Assembly (NCBI GenBank): GCA_947258385.1
Contig: CAMYII010000052.1
Coordinates: 113,096 to 152,017, forward strand
Reading direction: 5' to 3'
Source of the DNA: Acidiferrobacterales bacterium
GTDB taxonomy: Bacteria > Pseudomonadota > Gammaproteobacteria > Acidiferrobacterales > SZUA-150
Length of the DNA: 38,922 nt
Part shown: in pieces, positions 28,109 to 36,488 of the stretch
Layout of the letters: each line of letters starts with the position of its first letter
Numbering within the stretch: the stretch's first letter is position 1
Notes under the pieces: generated by a model
What the model was told of the DNA's origin: nothing
The model's database searches: none
The model's input: only the letters and a program-made list of their open reading frames with translations
Translations under genes and position numbers: made by a program

Positions 28109-29101
28109 TCAACCGGCGGTAGCATTGAATCCAGACCGCCGGGCGCGTAACTCTCTGGCGGTCACGCAGCGCGATTGCTGCGTCCATGGCCTGCTTCCCT
28201 GGCGCGAACCTCTCGCGGACAGTTCATGTTCGATGCCGTTCAGCACGATCCATTTGTGGGCGCACCAGGCCGGTGCCAGCAGGAGATTCGCAGGCGCCGT
28301 GCCGGTGAGGCGATGGAATACGAGGTGTGCGGGCGTCAGCTCAACGAGATCGGCGGCGGTATGAATATACTCCTCCAGCGACCAGGGACGATATTCTCCC
28401 CGCCGCCAGGCGTTGGCAAGCCGGGTGCCTTTCACCACGTGCAGCGGGTGCAGTTTCAAGCCGCTGACCCCGCCTTCCTCGAGCACCCGTTCGAGCGAGA
28501 TGCGCGCGTGCGCCGCGGTCTCCCCGGGCAGTCCCACGATCAGATGGGTGCAGACCTGCAGGCCACGGGTGCGTGCAGCCCGCAGCGCCTGGCGATACTC
28601 GGCAAAGCCATGGCCCCGATTGACCCGCTCGAGCGTGCGGTCGAAGGCCGACTGCAGGCCGAGCTCCAGCCACACTTCGTGGCCCTGGTCACGATAAGCG
28701 GCGAGCAGCTCCAACACCGGCGGCGGCACGCAGTCCGGTCGGGTGCCGACGGACAAGCCAACCACGTCCGGCTCCGACAAGGCCTCATCGTAGCGCGCCT
28801 TGAGTTGTGCCGGATCGGCGTAGGTATTCGTATAGGCCTGGTAATACGCGATGAACTTGCGCGCCCCCGTGCGCCGGGCGATGACGCGTCTGCCGGCCTC
28901 GATCTGCATCGGCACCGGATTGATCTCACGCCCGTTGGGACTGAATGAGGCATTGTTGCAAAACGTGCAACCGCCCCGGCCTTTGCTCCCATCCCGATTG
29001 GGACAGGTAAAACCCGCGTCGATGGCGACCTTGTGCACGCGTTCCCCGTAGCGGGCCAGCATGACTTGACCGAAGGTATTTACGCGATCCGCAAGCGTCA
29101 T
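28109..29101 (-). CDS. yhcC: YhcC-type radical SAM protein (TIGR01212 family)
   Basis: 330 residues from the ATG at 29101, which has AGGAAC upstream; the longest frame (from 29164) runs through the promoter region. The family-specific cluster motif is FTCPNRDGSKGRGGCTFCNN, with Cys33, Cys45 and Cys48 spaced C-x11-C-x2-C. It is followed by FIAYYQAYTNTYA, VVGLSVGTRPDC, ELGLQSAFDRTLERVNRGHG and THLIVGLPGE, all standard for TIGR01212. The reaction is not established for this family. Being first gene of an FNR-controlled operon with ubiU and ubiV, and separated from ubiU by only 7 bases, suggests a role in anaerobic quinone synthesis (inference). Confidence 0.92.
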   Translation of the reverse strand: MTLADRVNTFGQVMLARYGERVHKVAIDAGFTCPNRDGSKGRGGCTFCNNASFSPNGREINPVPMQIEAGRRVIARRTGARKFIAYYQAYTNTYADPAQLKARYDEALSEPDVVGLSVGTRPDCVPPPVLELLAAYRDQGHEVWLELGLQSAFDRTLERVNRGHGFAEYRQALRAARTRGLQVCTHLIVGLPGETAAHARISLERVLEEGGVSGLKLHPLHVVKGTRLANAWRRGEYRPWSLEEYIHTAADLVELTPAHLVFHRLTGTAPANLLLAPAWCAHKWIVLNGIEHELSARGSRQGSRPWTQQSRCVTARELRARRSGFNATAG

Positions 29102-29137
29102 CCAGTTCCTGTTGTCCGCCCTTGAGTAAAGGGGCGC

Positions 29138-29179
29138 ATGATGGCATTGCCACCCCGCGCCCACATTGACTCAGATCAA
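29138..29179 (-). promoter_or_regulatory. FNR-activated promoter of yhcC-ubiU-ubiV
   Basis: TTGACTCAGATCAA at 29166-29179 is a full TTGAY-N4-ATCAA box. On the minus strand CATCAT (29138-29143, 4/6 to TATAAT) is centred exactly 32 nt downstream of the box centre, the class II arrangement. The predicted start, near 29131, leaves a leader of about 30 bases before the yhcC ATG. Confidence 0.7.
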
Positions 29180-29266
29180 TTTTTGCCGGCGCGCCCGCCC
29201 CGAGCCGGGATGAAGCTGCGCTCCCGCAACCATGACCGGAGGCTGCGACTTAATCGCGGCTTCTAT

Positions 29267-29467
29267 TAGAAGCTATCCCAAAATACCTTCGGCCCCCGAG
29301 GCGCTGCGGAACCAACGCAGAGGTCGCGGAGGCGCAAAGGACGCAAAGAAGGCAAAAACGCTTTATATTTTGAAGTATTCTTTGCGTCCTCTGCGCCTTA
29401 GCGTTGTTGGCGTTGCTTGCAGGGCGTGAAGGGTTGCTAGGCAATCTCGATTTTGAGACAGGTTCTA
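29267..29467 (+). repeat. MITE-like palindromic repeat, copy C
   Basis: Longest complete copy, 197 bp between TA at 29267-29268 and TA at 29466-29467. Ends are GAAGCTATCCCAAAAT and ATTTTGAGACAGGTTC. The interior hairpin has 21-bp arms, 29330-29350 and 29378-29398, pairing at 20 of 21 positions around a 27-base AT-rich loop. The terminal TAG read on the minus strand is the stop codon of the diguanylate cyclase gene. Confidence 0.85.
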
Positions 29468-30517
29468 GGCAATTTTCACGCAGTCGCGCCCCGCGGCCTT
29501 GGCCGCATATAGGGCCTCATCGGCACGGCTGATAAGCGCGTCGATATCGTCGCCTTGACGCGCGGCGCTCAGGCCCTGGCTGATCGTAATTGAAATCACC
29601 AGGTCGTCGATGTGAACGGGGCTGCCGCCGACCCGCAGACGGATACGCTCGGCAATCTCCTGCGCCCTGCCGAGCGCCGTGTTCTCCAGCACCACGATGA
29701 ACTCCTCTCCACCGTAGCGGCCGACCGTGTCAAAGTCGCGGACCGCGGACTGCATGCGCGCGGCTACGTCTTGCAACACCCGGTCTCCGACCAGATGACC
29801 GTGACTGTCGTTGACTTCCTTGAAATGATCCAGGTCGCTCATGATCAGGCACATCGGCTGATCGTAACGTTCCAGGTTTTGCAACGCCTCCCGCATGACC
29901 GCCCGCGCGTGTTCGTTGCTGGCAAGCCCGGTCAAGGTATCGGTATCAATCTTGTGCCGCAGCTTCTCATCCTCGTGCAGCACCGTGTCCAGGGACTTTT
30001 CGAGGTCTCCGACTTTGGTCACGTGATAGGCCTCGATGGCCAGCGACATGTCGAGCGCCGATATCTTAAGGATCAAGCCGATCAGCGCGCCGTAGCGCGC
30101 GGGATCGGCGCGTACACTTTCCGGAATACGATCGATAACCAACTGCTGCAGCAGGCGATGGGCGCATTGATAAAGGCTCAGCGGCACCTGCGCGCGCTCA
30201 TGGACAAAACCGACCCGCAGCCGCTCTTCAAAATAGGCCTGACGATCAAAGCCTTGGCCAAGACTACGGATATAGGCCTGCACCATGCGCCTTAAATGGG
30301 CCTCGTCAAACCGGCCCTCCATAAAACGGGTGAAACCCGGATCACGCTTAAGCACCAGAAAAAATTCTTCAACGATGCCATCGGCGTGGGCTCTGAGCAC
30401 ACACTGCTGCAGTTCCCGGATGCGCGGCTCATCGGCCGCGCCCAGCTCGAGCAGCGCCAGCCTCGCCCGTATCGTTGCGGCATCAAATCCACACTGCTTG
30501 CAAAGTTTCATCCTCAT
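29465..30517 (-). CDS. Globin-coupled diguanylate cyclase
   Basis: 350 residues. The N-terminal region (about 30-170) is an all-helical globin-coupled-sensor-like domain: VEEFFLVLKRDPGF, MVQAYIRSLGQGF, then RVGFVHERAQVPLSLYQCAH, where His106 is the expected proximal haem ligand. A short linker leads to a GGDEF domain (about 190-350) with DTLTGLAS, DLDHFKEVNDSHGH, the inhibitory I-site RDFD (260-263) and the active-site GGEEF (269-273). All catalytic features are intact, so it should make cyclic di-GMP under control of O2 or another haem ligand, as does E. coli DosC. The stop TAG coincides with the end of MITE copy C. Another ATG lies 6 bases inside; the start is uncertain by two codons. Confidence 0.9.
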   Translation of the reverse strand: MRMKLCKQCGFDAATIRARLALLELGAADEPRIRELQQCVLRAHADGIVEEFFLVLKRDPGFTRFMEGRFDEAHLRRMVQAYIRSLGQGFDRQAYFEERLRVGFVHERAQVPLSLYQCAHRLLQQLVIDRIPESVRADPARYGALIGLILKISALDMSLAIEAYHVTKVGDLEKSLDTVLHEDEKLRHKIDTDTLTGLASNEHARAVMREALQNLERYDQPMCLIMSDLDHFKEVNDSHGHLVGDRVLQDVAARMQSAVRDFDTVGRYGGEEFIVVLENTALGRAQEIAERIRLRVGGSPVHIDDLVISITISQGLSAARQGDDIDALISRADEALYAAKAAGRDCVKIA

Positions 30518-30676
30518 GGCGGAAACCGTAAAGCCGGGAATGAGCCGAACCGTGATGGGCCTGGATAGAGGGTGGGATAAGCCGCAGAAGCGGAGGGGTT
30601 GGACCGTAATGGGCGAGCCGGTTCATCGAGGCGGCACAGGCCCGCTGCGCCAACGGGCCCGACGCGCCCGCATGCG

Positions 30677-31339
30677 TCAGCCGACCGCACCCAATACCCG
30701 GCGGCGAAATCCGACGCCAAGACGCCTGGCAATGCCCTCACAGGCCGCGATATCCACCCCGGAAAGACCATCGATTGCGGTTAAGGTGATCTCTGGCACG
30801 AAACCGCGCGCGCGTTCAACAAAATCAAGCATGGATTCATAGGCGCCCTCGCTGCGGGGGCGGCAATGACGGTTATAGATCGCCGCATTCTGCGCGTTTA
30901 AGGAGACCGACATGGCGTCGATGTTGCCTTCCAGGTCCGGGGTCACATCACGCCCGTGGGTGAGGTTGGCCAGACCGTCGGTGTTCAGACGCACGCGCGC
31001 GCCCTGCTCACGCAGCTGTTTGGCGACTTCAAGCAGCGTATACAAACGCAGCGTCGGTTCCCCCAACCCGCAGAAAACCACTTCACGGTAGCGCCTCGGG
31101 TCCCCCGCTGCCGCCAATATTTCTTCGACCGTCGGCGGCGTCTGCAGCCGCAAATCATGCCCGCGCACATCCCACACACCGTTGAACTTGGGACAGAACG
31201 TGCACCGCAGCGTGCAGCGGCTGGAGATGTTGAGATACCGGTTGCCGTGCAGGCTGTAGCCAACAATCTGCGGCCTGGCGCCGTATAACCTTTGGGTATC
31301 GCCCTTTATGTCCTTTTCACCCGGTATCACAAGGCACAC
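30677..31339 (-). CDS. TatD-associated radical SAM protein
   Basis: About 220 residues. The cluster motif is SRCTLRCTFCPKFNGVWDVRG, with Cys42, Cys46 and Cys49, and VVFCGLGEPTLRLYTLLEVA follows as the SAM-binding GGEP-like block. RLNTDGLANLTHGRDVTP and DAMSVSLNAQNAAIYNRHCRP are characteristic of the small radical SAM proteins usually found beside or fused to TatD nucleases. No tatD gene is in the window. Start choice: GTG at 31339 gives the longest frame, but a second GTG at 31330 is better spaced from GGAG (31342-31345). An FNR-type box lies upstream. The function of the family is unknown. Confidence 0.85.
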   Translation of the reverse strand: MCLVIPGEKDIKGDTQRLYGARPQIVGYSLHGNRYLNISSRCTLRCTFCPKFNGVWDVRGHDLRLQTPPTVEEILAAAGDPRRYREVVFCGLGEPTLRLYTLLEVAKQLREQGARVRLNTDGLANLTHGRDVTPDLEGNIDAMSVSLNAQNAAIYNRHCRPRSEGAYESMLDFVERARGFVPEITLTAIDGLSGVDIAACEGIARRLGVGFRRRVLGAVG

Positions 31340-31355
31340 TCCGTTAAATTGACGA

Positions 31356-31397
31356 AAAATACGCTTTCGCCACTGCCCGTGCCTTGATCCACGTCAA
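31356..31397 (-). promoter_or_regulatory. FNR-type box and -10 upstream of the TatD-associated radical SAM gene
   Basis: On the minus strand the box reads TTGACGTGGATCAA (plus positions 31384-31397), a full TTGAY-N4-ATCAA match. TATTTT (31356-31361, 4/6 to TATAAT) is centred exactly 32 nt from the box centre. The implied start near 31349 would give a short leader of 10-19 bases. Confidence 0.6.
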
Positions 31398-31582
31398 ACT
31401 ATAGAGCCAATGAACTGCAGACAGACGTTGGCCCCAACCCCGGGTTGACTGCCGGTGCCTTGGTGCGCCGCGCAATAGTCTTTCAGACGTAGCTCTCTCG
31501 ATGCCAACCGTTAGACTGCCAGACAAGTATGCAACTTGCTGCAAAAAATCCCAAAGCTCGGGGCCGGCATATGCCCACGTCC

Positions 31583-32056
31583 TTACCAATCGATATCTAT
31601 CTGCAATCCGACAAAATCCATGCCGAGGTTGGGCTTCTTGAGATTCGCATTCGACCAGTGGCGGTAAGAAAGCGCCACACCCCCTCTGCTGCCGATGCGG
31701 CGATGCACCATAAGCTGCTCGTAGAACTGAAACGATGTTGAGAGCCGTTCGCTGGTCGCCGAAATCAAACTTCCACCCGATGACAGTCGCACGTACATGT
31801 TCGACCGGCCCCATTGCAGGCCTTTGGCAAATCCCACAAACGATGCAGCATAAGGACCACCCCAGGACCCGGCGTTTAACTGGTAATAGGAGTTCTGACC
31901 CAGGAACGGGCGCGAGCGCGCGGTAGCGCTCATCACAACAAGGCTGCTATCTTGGTTGTAAAATACCCCGGTAGCAACTTCCGCGGCCCGTTCCCATTCG
32001 CCCCATGCTGTTGACGTCACCAACAATCCCAAACCGACAATCAGTATCCTGGACAT
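31583..32056 (-). CDS. pagL: PagL-like lipid A 3-O-deacylase (acyloxyacyl hydrolase family)
   Basis: 157 residues: signal peptide 1-19 (cleavage after STAWG) and an eight-stranded-barrel-sized mature part. The C-terminal region carries the PagL hallmark SYRHWSNANLKKPNLGMDFVG, with the catalytic pair His133 and Ser135, and FYEQLMVHRRIG matches the strand before it. The chain ends in an aromatic (IDIDW), as expected for an outer-membrane barrel. PagL removes the 3-position acyl chain from lipid A in the outer leaflet. It is divergent from the LolA-like/ABC operon, from which it is separated by 386 bases. Confidence 0.85.
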   Translation of the reverse strand: MSRILIVGLGLLVTSTAWGEWERAAEVATGVFYNQDSSLVVMSATARSRPFLGQNSYYQLNAGSWGGPYAASFVGFAKGLQWGRSNMYVRLSSGGSLISATSERLSTSFQFYEQLMVHRRIGSRGGVALSYRHWSNANLKKPNLGMDFVGLQIDIDW

Positions 32057-32442
32057 GCTGCGCCCCCGTATTCCCGTCTTTCAATTCTTGCGATGCAGGA
32101 ATGCAGAAGCCATGCCAACCCGGTGTCATGCACACGGGGCCAAACCAGGAAATTCGATGAGTGATTGACATGCACGGATTTCCCACCGGGCGGCGCTGGT
32201 CGCCGGGGCCTGTCAGCAAGCCTGGTGGGGACCCAGTCGCCGCTGAACGCGCATTTGACAGCCGCTGGGGGGCATGGGCGTAGCCGGTGGCTGAAATGTG
32301 GCAAGAATACAACAGTATTTAACGGCGCGCGGGATATCCCGGACACCTCGCCACCGGACACGGGTATGCCTTATCAGGCAATTTGCAGAACAGTATAATG
32401 GCATAATCCCGGTCAACACTTGCCGGTGTCGGAGGATATCGG
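32057..32442. other. Divergent promoter region pagL / lolA-like operon
   Basis: 386 bases without a supported gene. It holds the 5' regions of both divergent genes. Only the plus-strand promoter at 32371-32399 is convincing; no FNR box or strong inverted repeat was seen. Confidence 0.6.
32371..32399 (+). promoter_or_regulatory. Sigma-70 promoter of the lolA-like ABC operon
   Basis: TTATCA (32371-32376, 4/6), a 17-base spacer and a perfect TATAAT (32394-32399). The predicted start, near 32406, gives a leader of about 37 bases, and GGAGGA lies 8 bases before the ATG at 32443. Confidence 0.65.
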
Positions 32443-33225
32443 ATGCGCGCGGTCGGCATTTTGCTAATAGCTCTGCTAATCACCACATTCGGTGCTGTTG
32501 AGATCGCGCGGCTCTCGGCTGCACAAACCGAGGCCCCCGGGGAACGTGCAAGAAGGATTCTGCGTGAAGTCGACGATCTGTGGCGCGGCGACTCATCGCA
32601 TGGCATCTTCACGATGCAGGTCAAAACCGCGCACTACACCCGCTCCATGCGGCTAGAGGCCTGGACCAAGGGCAAGGAGAAGACCCTGGTGCGCATTCTC
32701 GCCCCCTTGAAGGAGAAGGGTACGGCCACGTTGAAATCCGAGAACAGCATCTATAGCTATCTCCCCCGTACCGATCGCACCGTTCGCCTGACCTCGGGCA
32801 TGATGATGGGATCGTGGATGGGCAGCCACTTCACCAACGATGATCTGGTTAAGGAGTCACGCATGGAGGACGACTACACCCCCCGCATTTCGTTCGAGGG
32901 CGAGCGCAACGGCCGGAAAACAATCGAATTCACATTGATTCCGAAGCCCGAGGCGCCGGTGGTCTGGGGTAAAGTCGTCGCGACCGTTCTGGCCGAGGGC
33001 TATCTGCCGCTCACGCAGATTTATTACGACGAAGACATGGCGGTGGCGCGCACATTCACCTTCAGCGATATAAAACCGCTCGCGGGCAGGCCCCGGCCGA
33101 CGGTGATGCGGGTCGTACCCGCAGATAAACCGGAAGAATATACCGAGATTGTCTATGAGCGGCTCGAGCTGAACCTCGGGATTGATGACGCCTTCTTTTC
33201 GCTGGCCAGTCTCAAACGGCATTAG
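32443..33225 (+). CDS. LolA-like outer-membrane lipoprotein-sorting protein
   Basis: 260 residues: signal peptide about 1-27, then a LolA/LppX-like half-barrel of the kind annotated as outer membrane lipoprotein-sorting protein. Typical blocks are ILREVDDLWRGDSSHGIFTM, RSMRLEAWTKGKEKTLVRIL, YLPRTDRTVRLTSGMMMGSW and MGSHFTNDDLVKES. It is expected to be a periplasmic carrier of a lipid-modified or hydrophobic cargo. It is the first gene of a five-gene set with two permeases, an ATPase and a barrel protein, which suggests a dedicated chaperone for that exporter. It differs from housekeeping LolA in length and motif set. Confidence 0.87.
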   Translation: MRAVGILLIALLITTFGAVEIARLSAAQTEAPGERARRILREVDDLWRGDSSHGIFTMQVKTAHYTRSMRLEAWTKGKEKTLVRILAPLKEKGTATLKSENSIYSYLPRTDRTVRLTSGMMMGSWMGSHFTNDDLVKESRMEDDYTPRISFEGERNGRKTIEFTLIPKPEAPVVWGKVVATVLAEGYLPLTQIYYDEDMAVARTFTFSDIKPLAGRPRPTVMRVVPADKPEEYTEIVYERLELNLGIDDAFFSLASLKRH

Positions 33226-33260
33226 GCGAAACGGAAACAAAACCGGCGAGCCCCGCTACC

Positions 33261-34481
33261 GTGAACATACTCTCTTTCGCCATCCGCAACGTTAAGCGCA
33301 ACTGGCACCGCACGCTGGTGACGACATCGGCGATGGGCTTCGCCGGCATGATCATGATCCTGTATGCCTCGTTGATGGAGGGCCTGTTCCAGGCTAGCGA
33401 GCGCAATGCGGTGGCGATGGATCTCGGCGATATTCAGATCCATGCCCACGGCTACCGCCGCGACCCGGACCTGTACACACGCATTGCCGATGCAAACCAC
33501 CTCGTTCAAAGCCTGCAGCAGGCCGGCTTGCACGCCACCCAAAGGCTTTACGGCTTCGGCCTGGCGGCCGCGGGCTCGAGCTCGGCCGGTGTGCAACTTC
33601 GCGGTATCGATCTCAAAAACGAGACCACGGTCACCCAGATCCATCGACACCTCATGCAGGGCCGATGGCTGGACCGCTCCGACCCCCACGGCGTGGTCGT
33701 CGGCCGCAAGCTCGCGCGCACGCTCAACGTAAAGGTCGGCGATGAGGTGGTCATCGTCAGCCAGGCGACCGACGGGTCCATGGCCAACGATCTGTACCGG
33801 GTGCGCGGCATATTGAAGTCCGTCGGCGAGGAGATCGACCGCGCCGGCTTTTTTATGATCGCACCCGCGTTTCGCGAGCTCATGGTTTTGCCCGAAGGCG
33901 CGCATGAGATCACGATCATGCGGCCCGAGCGCAGCGCGAGCCTTGAGGCGGCCACCACAGCGGTCAAGACCCTGGCACCCCGGTACGAGGTGATGAGCTG
34001 GCGCGAGTTACGTCCGCTGATCGCCGCCATTCTCGGCCTGGCCGACACCCATATCCTGTTTGCCCTGCTCGTGACCTATGTGGCGGTGGCGATGGTGGTG
34101 CTCAATGCCATGCTGATGAGCGTGTTCGAACGGATTCACGAGTTCGGCGTCATGAAGGCCATCGGCTTCGGGCCGGGGCAGCTGACACTACTGGTCTACA
34201 CGGAAACCCTGATCCAGGTGGCCGCGGCGTCGGTGCTTGCACTCCTGGGGGGGCTGCCGCTTTCAGGCTTTTTCGAGCGACATGGCATTGATCTGTCGGC
34301 CTTTGTAAGCAGCGTCTCCTTCGCAGGCATCGCGCTTGACCCCGTATGGCAGGCCTATGTCACGCGGCGGTCCGTGGTGATGCCGATCGTGGCGCTGTTC
34401 GTCATCGCCGGGATCGCCGTGATCTATCCCGCTGTTAAGGCGGCCGTCATTCGTCCGGTGAAGGCAATCTACTACCGCTGA
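33261..34481 (+). CDS. ABC transporter permease, FtsX/MacB/LolC type (first)
   Basis: 406 residues. Topology is TM1 (about 17-38), a large periplasmic MacB-like domain (about 45-250), then TM2 (about 262-287), TM3 (about 308-335) and TM4 (about 372-395). The FtsX coupling helix ERIHEFGVMKAIGFGPGQL follows TM2. The start is a GTG 36 bases after the LolA-like gene. It probably forms a heterodimer with the next permease and hydrolyses ATP through the downstream ATPase, as in LolCDE. Confidence 0.9.
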   Translation: MNILSFAIRNVKRNWHRTLVTTSAMGFAGMIMILYASLMEGLFQASERNAVAMDLGDIQIHAHGYRRDPDLYTRIADANHLVQSLQQAGLHATQRLYGFGLAAAGSSSAGVQLRGIDLKNETTVTQIHRHLMQGRWLDRSDPHGVVVGRKLARTLNVKVGDEVVIVSQATDGSMANDLYRVRGILKSVGEEIDRAGFFMIAPAFRELMVLPEGAHEITIMRPERSASLEAATTAVKTLAPRYEVMSWRELRPLIAAILGLADTHILFALLVTYVAVAMVVLNAMLMSVFERIHEFGVMKAIGFGPGQLTLLVYTETLIQVAAASVLALLGGLPLSGFFERHGIDLSAFVSSVSFAGIALDPVWQAYVTRRSVVMPIVALFVIAGIAVIYPAVKAAVIRPVKAIYYR

Positions 34482-34496
34482 CACACGGAGCGCTGC

Positions 34497-35738
34497 ATGA
34501 ATCTGGCAAACATGGCATGGCGGAATCTGTGGCGGCGCAGGCGGCGCACCCTGATCACCGGTTTTACCGTCGGCTTCGGCGTCATGCTCGCGGTGACGTT
34601 TACCGGCACCGGCGACTATATGTACACCAACATGATCAACGCGAGCGCCGCCTCCGGCCTCGGCCATGTCACCGTAGAGCCCCGCGGGTATAATCATACG
34701 CCAACGCTGGACAAACGCCTCACAAACAGCACCGGGATTCGCCAACGGCTTCTCAGCCTACCCGAAGTCACCGACGCCATTGTGCGCATCACGGGTCAGG
34801 CCATGTTCGCCAGCGCGACCAAGACCGTCGGCGGGATGTTCATGGCGATAGACCCTGCGCAGGAATCGCCGGAACACAACCTGCTCCTGCGTTCCCTGGT
34901 CGAAGGCGGGGTCTTCTCCGGCACCACGGGGCGTGGCGCGGTCGTAGGCGAAAGGCTGGCCGAGAAACTGAATCTCGCCCTCGGCAAAAAGCTCGTGTAT
35001 ACGACCACCGACGCCAACGGTGAAATCGTCAGCGAGATCGCCAGGGTGTCGGGAATATTTCGCACTGGCGTCGATGAAGTCGATGGCGCCATGGCGTTGC
35101 TGCCGATCGATCGCGTACGCGAGACGCTGAACTACGGACCCGATGACGCGACCCTGGTCGCCGTTATGATCACCGACCAGCGCCGGGCCGGGCGGGTGCG
35201 TGATGTCATGACCCGGATGGTCGGCAGCCCCGAACGCGAGGTCTTGAGCTGGCACCAGACCCAGGCGGACCTTGCAGGCCTGATCACCGTCGACGCCAGC
35301 GCCAACTATATCAGTCAGGCGCTGGTGGGCCTGCTCATCGCCGCCGGCATCTTGAACACATTGCTCATGGGTGTGCTGGAGCGCACGCGCGAGTTCGGCG
35401 TGATGATGGCCGTGGGCATGTCGCCGGGCAGGCTTTTCCGGCTGGTGTTGATGGAGTCATTCTGGCTGGGTCTGGTGGGGCTGGGCCTGGGCGTGCTCAT
35501 GACCACGCCGTGGTATCTCTATCTGTACCATGTGGGGCTTGATTTCAGCGGCATGCTCGCCGGCCAGGACTACAGCGCCGCCGGCGTGCTGGTGGACCCG
35601 CTCATGCGGATCCGCCTGTTCAAGGAAAGCGTCGCCGTCATTCTGGTTGGTGTGTTCCTGCTGGCGCTCGTCTCCGGGATCTACCCGGCCTGGCGCGCCG
35701 GCCGCATCCCGCCGGTGGAAAGCTTGAGAACCATCTAA
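34497..35738 (+). CDS. ABC transporter permease, FtsX/MacB/LolE type (second)
   Basis: 413 residues with the same four-helix FtsX layout: TM1 about 18-37, a periplasmic domain about 45-270, and three C-terminal helices. ERTREFGVMMAVGMSPGRLF is the coupling helix between TM2 and TM3, and the tail GIYPAWRAGRIPPVESLRTI is typical of MacB/LolC permeases. It starts with GGAG at a good distance, 15 bases after the first permease. The two permeases are related but clearly diverged, consistent with a heterodimer. Confidence 0.92.
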   Translation: MNLANMAWRNLWRRRRRTLITGFTVGFGVMLAVTFTGTGDYMYTNMINASAASGLGHVTVEPRGYNHTPTLDKRLTNSTGIRQRLLSLPEVTDAIVRITGQAMFASATKTVGGMFMAIDPAQESPEHNLLLRSLVEGGVFSGTTGRGAVVGERLAEKLNLALGKKLVYTTTDANGEIVSEIARVSGIFRTGVDEVDGAMALLPIDRVRETLNYGPDDATLVAVMITDQRRAGRVRDVMTRMVGSPEREVLSWHQTQADLAGLITVDASANYISQALVGLLIAAGILNTLLMGVLERTREFGVMMAVGMSPGRLFRLVLMESFWLGLVGLGLGVLMTTPWYLYLYHVGLDFSGMLAGQDYSAAGVLVDPLMRIRLFKESVAVILVGVFLLALVSGIYPAWRAGRIPPVESLRTI

Positions 35739-35759
35739 AGTGAACCGCAAAACACAAAG

Positions 35760-36488
35760 ATGCCAGCCATGAAGCCTCTGAATGCCAATGAACCGCCACA
35801 CGAACACATCGTCCGCCTGGAGGACGTCAGCAAAATCTATCAGCAGGGAAAGATACAAGTGCGGGCCGTGGATAATCTCTCATTGGATATCGATACCGGT
35901 GATTTCTGCGCGCTGTGCGGGCCTTCGGGTTCCGGCAAGACGACCGTATTGAATCTGATTGGCGGGCTGGACGTTCCCACCCAAGGCAAGGTCTTTCTGG
36001 AGAATCAGGACCTCGGGGATTTGAACGGGGCCGAGATCGCACGCATCCGCCGCGACCGCATCGGGTTCGTGTTTCAGGCCTACAATCTCATCCCGGTGAT
36101 GACCGCCTACGAGAACGCCGAATTCGTCCTGAAGCTTCAAGGTCGGCCCGAGCGGGAATGCCGGGACCGGGTCATGGCCATACTGACGGAAGTCGGCCTG
36201 GCGGGACTCGAACACCGCCGCCCCGATGAGATGTCCGGCGGCCAGCAGCAGCGCGTGGCCATCGCGCGCGCCATCGTCACCCAGCCTGCCGTGGTGCTGG
36301 CCGACGAGCCCACCGCCAACGTGGACTCCGCTACCGCGGATTCCTTACTGGATCTCATGCAGCGGCTGAACCGCGAGGACGGCGTTACGTTTCTATTCTC
36401 CTCCCACGACCAGCGGGTGATGGACCGCGCACGCCGATTGATCCGGTTGCGCGACGGCAGGCTGGGCTCCGACGAGGTGCGCCCTTGA
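35760..36488 (+). CDS. ABC transporter ATP-binding protein, LolD/MacB type
   Basis: 242-residue cytoplasmic ATPase. Walker A GPSGSGKT at 54-61, Q-loop [19 protein letters not shown] (Gln106), signature MSGGQQQR at 158-165, Walker [10 protein letters not shown] at 178-186 and H-loop His216 in [10 protein letters not shown]. The MTAYENAE stretch after the Q-loop marks the LolD/MacB subfamily. It follows the second permease and overlaps the next gene's start codon by four bases. An alternative ATG lies 9 bases inside. Confidence 0.95.
   Translation: MPAMKPLNANEPPHEHIVRLEDVSKIYQQGKIQVRAVDNLSLDIDTGDFCALCGPSGSGKTTVLNLIGGLDVPTQGKVFLENQDLGDLNGAEIARIRRDRIGFVFQAYNLIPVMTAYENAEFVLKLQGRPERECRDRVMAILTEVGLAGLEHRRPDEMSGGQQQRVAIARAIVTQPAVVLADEPTANVDSATADSLLDLMQRLNREDGVTFLFSSHDQRVMDRARRLIRLRDGRLGSDEVRP

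Noticed and set aside
31344-31814. 156-codon minus-strand frame overlapping pagL
   Set aside because: Overlaps pagL in another frame and has no family features, while pagL has a signal peptide and the HxSN catalytic motif.
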